Source of the DNA: Paralichthys olivaceus
Lineage: Eukaryota > Chordata > Actinopteri > Pleuronectiformes > Paralichthyidae
Direction: 5' to 3'
Length of the DNA stretch: 64,000 nt
Assembly (NCBI RefSeq): GCF_024713975.1
Contig: NC_091097.1
Location: forward strand, 7,372,861-7,436,860
This document shows positions 1 to 9,999 of the stretch, in pieces (position 1 is the first letter of the stretch; each line of letters starts with the position of its first letter). Below the pieces are notes generated by a model that was not told the origin of the DNA, ran no database searches, and was given only the letters and a program-made list of their open reading frames with translations. Made by a program: the position numbers and the translations under genes.

Positions 1-919
1 TAAATACAGTTTTCTTTCTTCTTATCCAAAGGGTGTATTTATGTTAAGCCGGTGGGGGTTGGCGCTTTTTTAAGTAAAAGTTTCTCTTACAAGGATAAAT
101 AAAGTTTTGATTTACAGCTCTAAACAGGGGGATTATGTACAGTGTCACTTGGATTTTTTTATGTTCCCTGATTGTTTTGTATTGTTATGGTTTATCTGTA
201 GAATTCCCTGTGCAGTATATGTTATTTGCAGTGTTGGAAACATATTTTTTACATCCATATAAGTTATAATAAATAGTGTCAGAAAATAAGGGTTAGTAAT
301 TTGCAGTAAAATCCTCTTAGTTAAGGTTTGGTGGAAAAGTTAGTCCTCCTTAAAAGACGTCAATGTCTTTTTTTTTTTAAAGGATTTCATGTAAACAAAA
401 AAGGCTCTGCTGTTGCCACTGATGGCTTTTAACAGACACACTGAAGGATATTTAGAGGGATGAAAAGTGAGTGGCCCTCTGGAGTTTTTCACTTTTAAAA
501 CTCACAGTTTACTTTAACATGTCTCCTTTAGAGCAGGGGGTTTTCAGGCTCTGAGAAAGCAGCAGCCCGTGAAAAGAAAAGGAGCGAGAAAAAAGCTCCC
601 AGGCATGAGAGAGAAAGCCCTGTATGATTCGGCGAGTGTAACACAAATTAATCTGATTAAAGAATTACAGCATTCCATGGCTGAATCTCACATAATCATC
701 TAAGGCTAAAAAAAAATTGCAGGTTTACAATGTTGTAATGTTGAAAGTGCAGCTCTCCTGTGGTCATTTGTGCACAGGAAGCAGCGCCCCTGTTTTGAAA
801 ACCTAAAGCCTAATTACAAATGAATTACTCTCTGCACACAGAGCTGTCTTATTGTCCAATGACAGCTTCCCTCTGGAGAATTCACTCTCCAGCCATTAGG
901 CGGGGCAGGGTGAGTTAAT
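1..919. other. upstream flank of tmem98, no gene seen
   Basis: AT-rich non-coding sequence with no convincing exon on either strand. Near its downstream end there is a CCAAT pentamer (around 857) and a GC-box-like GGCGGGGC stretch (about 900-907). These would fit a proximal promoter for tmem98. The promoter role is inferred from position only. Confidence 0.4.
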
Positions 920-1054
920 GAGTGAACAGACTGGGCAGAGAGCCGGTTTACTTCACACTTTTCCGAGAGATAGGGCTAAATGTGGGAGTATGTCAGAGAA
1001 ATCAACCTGCAGATAATCCAAAAACAGTTCAGCCTGGACTGAAAACATCAGATG
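920..1054 (+). other. tmem98: probable non-coding first exon of tmem98
   Basis: A good donor site (ATG|GTAAGA) follows position 1054. The next acceptor on this strand is the strong pyrimidine-rich ...CCTTGACAG ending at 1524, so 1055-1524 is a plausible 5'UTR intron. The second 5'UTR exon would then be 1525-1633, joined to the coding start. The transcription start is not visible; the left edge is only placed downstream of the CCAAT and GC boxes. Transcript evidence is needed to fix the boundaries. Confidence 0.4.
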
Positions 1055-1633
1055 GTAAGAGGTCAGAGTTCATGCTGGGTTTTTAGTCTTTGAGTTTCCT
1101 TCTTTGTAGAGGTTAAGACTGAGGGTTGAGGCGCAGTTTTTCCAGCGGTTGACTTTGAAGCTGCTTGTTAAAGTTGAATAGAATTGATATGATGTACGTT
1201 GTCGACTGTGACTGCAGAATGCAGGAACAGTTCTCTGAATTCGTTCTCATTACAAAGAGCAAACAAAGGCCAAGTGTTTCATGTTCTCAGATAAAGATCA
1301 GGTTTATGTGTGCAGTGTAGGTGTGCCATATTTAGAAACAGACAAAACACTGCTGATAGGATTCTTCTCTACAAGGGCCCAGAGGTGGGTTGTGTTTCGA
1401 CAGAAATGGAAATCAGGGAATTTTCTCGCTGTAACATCCTCAAGTGCGTTGATATTTGTCGCTCTCCTGCAGGTTTGATGTCACCCAATCAGTCTGAAAC
1501 CACACATTTCTCTCCCCTTGACAGATGAGTACCCACCCGTAATCGAGCTCGGAGAATCATCCGGCCCTGATTGGACTTTTTTTTCCTTTTTTTTCCTCTT
1601 GACGATTTGCTGGTGGTGGGAGCTGGAGTCGCC

Positions 1634-4600
1634 ATGGAGACGGTGGTGATCGTAGCCATTGGGGTGTTGACCACCATTTTCCTGGCCTCCTTCATTGCCC
1701 TGGTGGTGGTGTGCAGACACCGCTACTGCCACCCTCACGACCTGCTGCACCACTTCGACTCCAAGTCAGTGATTCTAGAAACATTACTCTACAACTTCTA
1801 TTTAAAAGTTAAAAGTTACTGAACTGTCCTGAATATTATTTGTATTTCAACTCTACAACATGGTTTCTCTGCATTGCTGCTGTATGACACTGTATGAACA
1901 GGTTTAGAGGAAAGACCATCTTTGTGTTTATGCTGTTTTTATGCCTTTGCATACTATGGATTCGCACAATTCTTTAGCTACAATTAACAAAAACTGCAAT
2001 AATATTAATAGTGAAGTGTAACCAGGGCATCAGCTTAGAGGTGCATGATTGATTTTTCTATGCATCATAAAGAAGAAAGCAAATAAGAGCAGTAAACAAA
2101 AACAGGAAAGTTGATCAGGTTGTGATTGATTATTCTCATTTACAATATTAATACATTCTTCTTTATGGTAATTTTCCTATTTTTATTCAAGAGCATTACT
2201 GAGAGTAGGACTTACTCAATTCACGTTCAGATTTCATTATGCTTTCAATCGAATCCCGGTGCTTGCACTGAGGTAGCCCCTGCTTGTACTCAGATTTGCA
2301 CACAGATATTTTGTTCCTTGAAGACTTTTTGCACAAAAAAATTCAAGCGAAGAAGGGAAATTCAAATCCAAGAGCAGATGTTTCATGAGCACACAGAAGC
2401 AGCTTGAGCACGAGGAAAAGAGGTGAAGCTGGAGCGCAGGAAATCTTTTTTACAGTAGTCCAGACTGGACAACCTAAACTCCTCTGAGTTTTTATGACAA
2501 CTGAAGGCTACCACAGGTTCTCTTTCATGTTTGGAAGGGGAGGGTGAGGTGAGGGGTGTTCAGCTGCAACATGTAATTTCAACACTAGATATCACTAAAT
2601 TCTGCACACTGTACCTTTAACTCAAAGAAGAAAAAAAGTCAAATCATCTTCAGATCGTCAACAGAACGTTTCTACAATCTGCAGATGACCATGTAAGTTT
2701 TCTCCACAAACTGAACACAAGAAGTTTTCACTCTCTTCTGCTTCAACTGTTTCTCAGACCCACCGTGGATCTGATTGGAGCCATGGAGACTCAGAGCGAA
2801 CTGTCGGAGCTGGAGCTGGACGACGTGGTCATCACCAACCCTCACATCGAGGCCATCCTGGAGAACGAGGACTGGATTGAAGACGCCTCGTATGTCTGAA
2901 CAGCAGCTTCGTGACATGACGTGAAGTTTAGAGTCTTAGAAGTTGAACTTACCTCCATCAGTGTGACTGTTGTGTTTCAATCAGCGCTGTGATTCCTAAT
3001 CCTAATTCTATGACATTTTCTCCCACAGTGGTCTGGTCTCTCACTGCATCTCCATCCTGAAGGTAATGAAAGTAGTTATTCTCTAGTTTTCTAGTTTTGA
3101 TTGACAGCATTTGACTACAAAGGTGTAGGAGACAAATATTTTCCTGTAATTTTTTATGTTTCTGGTTTATTTTCTCACATAGTCTCGATAACTGGATGAG
3201 AGAAGAGTTCATTTGTTGAAACACTGCTCAAATTGTTTGGTATCTGTAAACATAAGAAAAAGTGCAGCTAATATCAAATGCCTGTTTTGTCCAGACCTCC
3301 AAGTGATTCATTTACAAGGTGAACGTGGAATCTACAAATTAATTTTTTTGTCCAACCAACAGTTCAAAGCCCCAAAATATTTCATTTACTGTGCTATGTG
3401 ACAATAAAGTAGGAAATATTTTCTTTCGAAGGTGAAATCAAGAATTATTTGGCAATCAATCAGTAGTTGTGCATAAACAAATGACTAATTGATTATCCAA
3501 TTAGTTCCACATTAGACTACTGAGGTGCCACAAGACCTTAAATAAATGTTTGGGTAGTTGGCAACTTATTACAGTACTCAGGGCTGAATACCACAGACTT
3601 CTTTTTCACATAATTTTTAAATTAAATTAAAATATTTTCATTTACAACTTATATCCACATTAGAAGACAAATGAACATGGAAATGATTTAGAATTAACTC
3701 AGTGGTTTATGGAGTATTTAATTTCTATATAATTGTTCATAATTTCCCAGTTTCATTTATGTTACGATGTTGTTCCTCACACAGATCTGCCACACCTTAA
3801 CTGAGAAGCTGGTTGCCATGACAATGGGCTCAGGGGCAAAGGTCAAAGCGCCAGCGAGTCTGAGTGACATTATCACGGTGGCAAAACGGATTAGCCCGAG
3901 GTAACACACAACTCAACACAACTTTCTGTTGCCACAGTACTGCCTGGAGATAACCTGCCTTCTTCCTCCTCCTTACTTGCCTCCTCCTTCTCCTCCTCCT
4001 CCTAACCTGCCTCCTCTTCCTCCTCACTTGCTGCCTCACCCTCCATGTCCTCACCTGCCTTCTCCTTCTCCCCCTCCTCCACACTTGCTTCCTCCTCCTC
4101 ACCTGCTTCCTATTCTTCCTCCTCCTCCTCCTCCTCCTCCTCCTCCTCCTCCTTACCTGCCTGCTCACAGGGTGGACGACGTTGTCAGATCCATGTATCC
4201 TCCTTTGGATCCAATTCTCCTGGACGCCAGGTAATCACATCTATTTTCCCATCATTAAAAGAGGGAAACAGCAAAGACCATTGAGCTTAAATCTATTTAT
4301 CAATAATGTCATTATCTTTGAGATAAACAATGATACATTGAGAGACTGCAGCAAACAGGAAAACAATGACATTCAAAAGTTGGTGTTTTTCATCATTCAC
4401 TCAAACAGAATAGAAACTTATGCAGTCCACAGTGAGTTGTGTACGGAACCCTTCTAGTCCTGTAAATAACTGCTTTTCATCAAGCAACAGCCAAATGAAA
4501 AAGGGAGTGAGGACAGTTTAATCAAACCTCTTTTGTCCAACTCTTCCTCCTCAGGGCCACTGCTCTGCTCCTCTCCGTCAGCCACCTGGTGCTGGTCACC

Positions 4601-4756
4601 CGCAACGCCTGTCACATGTCTGGTAGTATGGACTGGATCGACCAGTCGCTCCACGCCGCAGAAGATCACATGGTGGTTTTGCGTGAGGCGGCGCTGGCGT
4701 CTGAACCGGATCGAGTCATACCTGGAGCTGACACACAGAGAGAGCAGGCCATTTAG
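1634..4756 (+). CDS. tmem98: transmembrane protein 98
   Basis: Six coding exons: 1634-1764, 2758-2889, 3029-3062, 3785-3900, 4171-4230 and 4555-4756. Together they give 224 residues plus stop, against about 226 in human TMEM98. All junctions are GT-AG and phase-consistent. The start is METVVIVAIGVL, whose hydrophobic segment (residues about 3-26) is the single membrane anchor, followed by basic and Cys/His residues (CRHRYCHP). The conserved body includes ELDDVVITNPHIEAILENED, the KICHTLTEKL segment, and RVDDVV-SMYPPLDP-LLDAR. The C-terminus (EPDRVIPGADTQREQAI) diverges from mammals. In mammals TMEM98 is an ER/plasma-membrane protein that binds MYRF and restrains its self-cleavage, and it is linked to eye size; that role is family knowledge, not visible here. 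The gene converges on the supervillin gene, whose stop lies 2.4 kb downstream. Confidence 0.96.
2480..2645 (-). repeat. dispersed teleost repeat, copy 1 (reverse)
   Basis: Read on the minus strand, this segment runs through a GTGTGCAGAATTTAGTGA-type start, an ATCTAGTG motif, a pyrimidine-rich CCTCACCTCACCCTCCCC block and GAGAACCTGTGGTA. The same order occurs on the plus strand at 62020-62200. The two are diverged copies of one interspersed repeat, here in a tmem98 intron. I recognise the type as common in teleost introns but cannot name its class. Confidence 0.6.
3950..4168 (+). repeat. TCC-rich polypyrimidine repeat in tmem98 intron 4
   Basis: About 210 bp made largely of CTCCTC units, ending in a pure TCC run of roughly 30-40 bp just before the acceptor at 4170. 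Units containing ACCTGC recur through the tract. It fills most of the 270-bp intron (3901-4170) and acts as an oversized polypyrimidine tract. The proline-rich and arginine-rich open frames here are products of this repeat, not genes. Confidence 0.85.
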
Positions 4757-7189
4757 AGCGAGCACAGACACTGACAGAGGTAGAACAGCAGCAGATGAGC
4801 ACGGCTTCGTTTTTATCCGTGAGATGATACTTTACAGTCATAGACAGTGTTGAAAAGGCACATTACCCAAATGACTTCTGATCAGTAAACACTCTCGCCA
4901 GTGGATCCAAGAATTGTATTTTTGCTGCGAGGCCTGCTGGAGATCACCTTGCACCGCAGCGACATAGCGATTTCTGGAAAGTAAACGTCACACACTCCCA
5001 CATACAGGCTTTTTTTTGTATGTAACCCTACAGCAGATGTTTTTCAGAGTTGCTCTGTTAAAGATGTAAGCTGCCTGCAAGTGAAAGGCCTTTGGAAATT
5101 TCTTCTTGAGTGCGCCATCACCCAGCGGTGGGCCTAAATCCAATCTCTCCAGCACTGCACAGTCACATGGAGGCTTAGTCAGCTAATCCACTCTGAGGAA
5201 AATAACACCCTGTTAGCTTGTGAGCTGCAACTCACTGGACCAGCGGAAGACTAACCTGACTTATGTAGAATCTGAGGGGTCAGTGTGACTTGAGGATACT
5301 CTAAAACATCCCTGTTACACTTAAATCACCCATCTGTGTTTCTTCAGCTGCAGAGACCAATATCAGTAGTTTTAGCATCAGGAGAGTAAAAGTTTGTTCT
5401 TGTTGATTAATGTATTTGTCCATTTGTACTGTTTTAGGATCAATTGGCACCCCCTCCTCTTGAAAGTCATCAGCCATAGCAGCACTCTGAGAATAGAATA
5501 TCTCAACTTGTACTGGACGGATTGGCTCAAAACTCCGGGCAGGTTTTATAGTTACAGGAGGATGAACCCTTATGACTTTCTCTAGCAACACCAACCACTT
5601 GTTCTGCAATGGTTGAAGTTTGACTGGCACAAAAATCTGGACAAATGTTCACGTTCCCCTGAGGATAATATACCTGTGTTAATTAACTTTTCATCAAGCG
5701 CCATCATCAGGTCAAACCTGTGATTTGTTCCATACTGTGGTTTATGCATCATGACTGTAGAATAGACTGTATGTCGTGTTCTCTTCCTCTCAATATCCAG
5801 AAATGAAGCAAAGATATCCTGGATACGAATGCTGCCATTTTGTGCCAATGATACCATCTGCACAATAGCAATCAGGGAACGGAGCTACAGAATCCACAGA
5901 GTCCCACCTCGACCAGTCAGTTTTTATTGCATCAAAGAACTAATTAAAACCAAACTTAGCCCAAAAAAATGAACACTTGAACAAACATCAGCGTGATAAG
6001 AACTACCTGAAATGACAGAAAAATGTATTTTATGTATGATGTGACTTTTTATTTCATCCATGTCCCATCCACTAACATGGAGAAGGCAGGGGTTATGACC
6101 TATACTGCAGCCAGCCATCAGGGGACCATCGAGATCACTTGCTTTTTAATTCAGGCCCAAAAAGTTTTTAAAATGTATCTTATGTTTCAATTGACATGTG
6201 ACCAGGGATAAGAAGAATTTGCAGATATCAAAGCAGAACCGGAGATGTTAGGAACGTCATTTCGTGCTACAGGTGATTCCCCCCCCCCCCCCCCGAAATC
6301 TTGTGTTTGACTTTGTACAGTATGTCTTTGTGCTTTGTCGTGTTTTGAACAGCGTGTTGATCCAGGTGATGCAGAATTAGCATGTTGTTTTGGGCCAGGG
6401 TGTTGTTATTGGAGCATTGCTACCTGTTCCCTCATGCATGACTAATAGCCAATCCCCAAGGAGCCCTAATAAGGCTTTGGCCACAGCCACTGTGAACACA
6501 TGGGCTCAGGGCTGCGACAAACATGGCACAAACCTTTGCACACAAGCGGCTGGCAGACAAGTGAACACATCAGCACGTCATATGGCACACAACCTTTAAA
6601 TACACACCATCGATCGGGGGGGTCAAACACATTGTGTCTGGATTCTGGTGACAATCGTTAAGTGGGGAAGAAAAGCAGCTCTTCTGTTAATCAAAATCGA
6701 ACTGAACATGCAGATGTTTCGATACAAAGATATCAATCGTGGAGGAAACATTTAGAAAGTGGTTTACCTTTTATTTTTTCTCCTTGTTTACATTGTTTAT
6801 TAGCACTGATATTTTTTGTAAGCACTCCTTTATTTCCTCATCCTTATTTCCAGTTTGTTACTGATGCCCTTTAACTTCCACACACCCTTTTCTTTTTATC
6901 TTTCATTGATTTGTACAGATAATATGAAGTTTCAGAGGAAATTTTGTTTTGTTTTTTTTTTTGCTCTGGACAAAAGCTACAAAGAAAACCATGTCCGATA
7001 AAAAGTCCACACACCATACTAATTTTTGACATAAATAAAGGTGAATTTTTTTCTTCTTTTTATTACGATGTGAGTAGTCCTTTGTGCAACAACACAGTGG
7101 CAATATCCCCCCCATCATCCTCCCTTCTCAGTGGAGGAGGAAGTCCCTGCTGCAGGAGCGACAGTCAGCTTCCACATGTGCTCACTGTT
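4757..7189. other. intergenic region between convergent tmem98 and svilc
   Basis: The 3' flanks of both genes lie here. It contains a dispersed repeat (about 5755-6140) and a run of 16 C at 6279-6294. I see no additional exon with coding character and splice sites. Confidence 0.5.
5755..6140. repeat. dispersed repeat family, copy A
   Basis: Shares an ordered set of short matches with 28950-29390: a TATCCAGAAATGA start, an ATATCCTG-ATAC box, GAACACTT-AACA, a TTGACTTTTT-like box, a TCCATCCACTAA box, and a CTATA-TGCAGCCA box ending in CAGGGG. The copies are diverged, so the insertion is old. A shorter related piece (CATAGACTGTATATAA) occurs near 31060. Confidence 0.6.
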
Positions 7190-7279
7190 CTAGCATAGAA
7201 GCCCCTTGCTTTTCTTCAGATCTATTTGCTTCCAGCTCGGGAGGGAGGCGTATTCATCTCTCTTCATTTCCAAAATAGT
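7190..7279 (-). CDS. svilc: last coding exon of svilc: headpiece C-terminal helices
   Basis: Follows the DEDFQ end of the previous exon in phase 0, after the acceptor TGTGTTTCAG. It encodes 29 residues including [26 protein letters not shown] and a TAG stop. The W-K-x-x-x-L-K-K spacing is that of villin headpieces. The usual terminal Leu-Phe is replaced by Leu-Leu-Cys. It is too short to stand out as an open frame and is easily missed. Confidence 0.92.
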   Translation of the reverse strand, partial: TILEMKRDEYASLPSWKQIDLKKSKGLLC

Positions 7280-9961
7280 CTGAAACACAATTGTGGTGAT
7301 TTATGGATTAAACATTGTGAAACAAAATGTGATATAGATATAAAATACATGTTTGGTTTAAACTAAACTTTCTCTCAGGATTTATCATCTGAAAGCGCAT
7401 GCATGTGTTTTCATATGCAAAACCTGGTGAATACTGCAGCCTGCTGGTTGACAAACATCACTGCATGGTGCTGCTCCTCCGTCAGTTTACCTGGAAGTCT
7501 TCGTCAGACAGGTAGACCTCCAGCTGCTGGGGGTCCACTCCTTCAGGTAAGGGGCTCCGCAGCAGCTCCTCCAGGGGGTACTGGGTCTTCATGAGCTGGG
7601 CCAGGGCGTCCTGCACCAAGGTCAGCTGTACCCTCCCTGAGTCACCCTGACACACACAAAAACACACATCAAACACACCCGAGGAAAAAGACAGCACTAA
7701 TGATTAGACCACAACATAAAAAACAAGATAAAACAGGGATATATGATACAAAATGTAAAAGAAAGAAATCAGACAGAGCCCAGTCAGAGTTAAAATGGTT
7801 CATTACTTTTCAATCTGTTTCCACAGTGTGTGGCTCCATTAACTTAATATACCTCTTCAAAAACTAATTACCATTCAACTCATATGTCTTTTAAGGCAAA
7901 ATGAAACAAACATATTAAGCTTGTTGTTGAACTTCCACAACTTTAAAATTTGCCTTTAAAGCCCAAAAAAATCAAAAAACCAAACTGCTTCAACACAAGC
8001 TGCAAATTTGATTTAATAGTTAGGTCAATGCAGTGGTGACACGTGACAGCAGTGGTGGAGGAGCAATAATTAGATTGAAATAAGTATTCAAGTAAAAGTA
8101 CCAAATAACCTTTCTATTTGAGTAAAAGTAAGTAAGTACTTGCTTTTAAATATACTTAAAGTATCAAAATTAGAAGTACATGATGAAAGTATCGTATTCC
8201 CTCAATGAAACAGTCATACATCATTAATTGTGGTCACTGTATATTCTGTTGAATATAAGATTAATACAGTCATATTTATAAAGAATGATGCAGATGATGC
8301 TACTGAAAATGCTGATCGGATCAGATCAATTCCCCTCTATTGATTATTTTCAAAAATATTAAAAACAATGTGAACGTGCAACACAAGATATTTGCTGATA
8401 AATGTTGTGGAGTAAAAGGGAATAGTACTCAAAAATAAATCTAAAGTTAAGATACCGTAATAAAGTAAATGTGCTTTGTTATATCCCACCACTGCCTGAC
8501 CTAAACCCTAAACCTAAAACCACAAGGACCCCATTTATCTATGCAGTGATACTTTCAAAAGAGAGGATAGCTCATATTATTTAACAACCCGTAAATAGAT
8601 ATAACAGAGAAATACACAACACCTCATCTCTAATGATAAACCCATCATTGCATGGTGCTTGTACCTGTGAGGAGGGTCCCAGGCTCCTCTCCCAGTGGGG
8701 GAAGACATTAGTGAAGGTGAGAGGTTCCGACCTCTCTAAGATGAGGTAAGCCTGAGGTGGGCGTCTCGGGTTCATCTCTGGGATGCAGAACAAAACAGCA
8801 CATGTACTCATCAAGTACCAACAATGCTTTTACCTACAAGTCATCCTTGTCAATACCCCCCTTACCTTTGCAGTACTGCAGCGCCGTCTGCATGGCACAC
8901 TTCCTCTCATCGTGCCAGCGGCTCCAGGCCGAGACTGAGCTCTCCGTATGCTCAGGCTGACCCCTCTGCCAGAGGTAGACCTCCAGACGGTTGTCAAGCA
9001 AGAACAAGGCTGGTGGACAAGAAAGACAAGAAAGGCGGAGGAAACATTAGACAATAAGTAATACATATTTTTATCATTTTTATAAATGCACCTCCTGTAA
9101 CATTATTTTATTCATATTTTATAATAACATCGCTGGGTCATGTGATAAAAGCTGAAACATCTCAATGAAAAGACTTAAAAAACACTTTGAAGCTCAATGT
9201 TGATATATTGTTAATGGCAAATGTATAGCATCTGGGACACACACACACACACACACACACACATTTTTCATGCATGACTTCTTATGAGTTACATATAATT
9301 AGAAAAATGACTTTTAAAGTCAGTCTTTTAAATCACTTTTGAAAATCTGAACTCTTTAATTGTGCTACCTAAAAAAATCTCAAATTGTAAGTGTGATAAG
9401 TGATGTGTATTTTACATCTCTATTTGCGTTCTCTGTTTTGAACCTAAATAACGTTTGTTTGACCAATTGTTAAAATCACTAACATACGTTTTCTGTCTTC
9501 AGGATCTTTTTATTCAGGATTATATACCTGAGGATTTGAAGAAATAGTTCGAGTTTAATTAAATAAGTTTCATGCCTTGGTCTCACCTGGCTGTGGAGCA
9601 GAGAGCAGACTCTCCTGGACAAAGGGCATCGCCATCACAAGCCCCGGCAGCCGACTCGGACTCTGCAGCTCTTCACCCCGAAAGCTCCCAGAGGAGGTGC
9701 TCAGATGGAATAGACGAGGTGTGAAGTTATACTTTCCTGGATCTGGCAGGAGACATTTTTTTTTCACTGAATGCTGACAGTAATGTTCTGTGTGAAGGAA
9801 ACCAAACCAAGTGTTGTTTTTTACCTTGCAGCATGCAGTCATACGCCTTCCTGTCCATCTTTCCCAGTGCCGTCCAGAAATCTGCAGGCTCTGAACCCTC
9901 CTCTATTACCTGCACCTTCATAGGACAGCTTTTGTTGAGACCCAGCTCTGGTGGGCACCTA

Positions 9962-9999
<38 letters not shown>

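Noticed and set aside
3830..4234. Proline-rich (plus strand) and arginine-rich (minus strand) open frames
   Set aside because: Both are translations of the TCC repeat in tmem98 intron 4, flanked by well-supported exons on the plus strand.
7403..7490. Read-through of svilc exon 31 as an alternative headpiece end
   Set aside because: The in-frame reading stops after two codons. The shifted frame (LTEEQHH...) lacks the headpiece signature, whereas 7279-7190 matches it fully.
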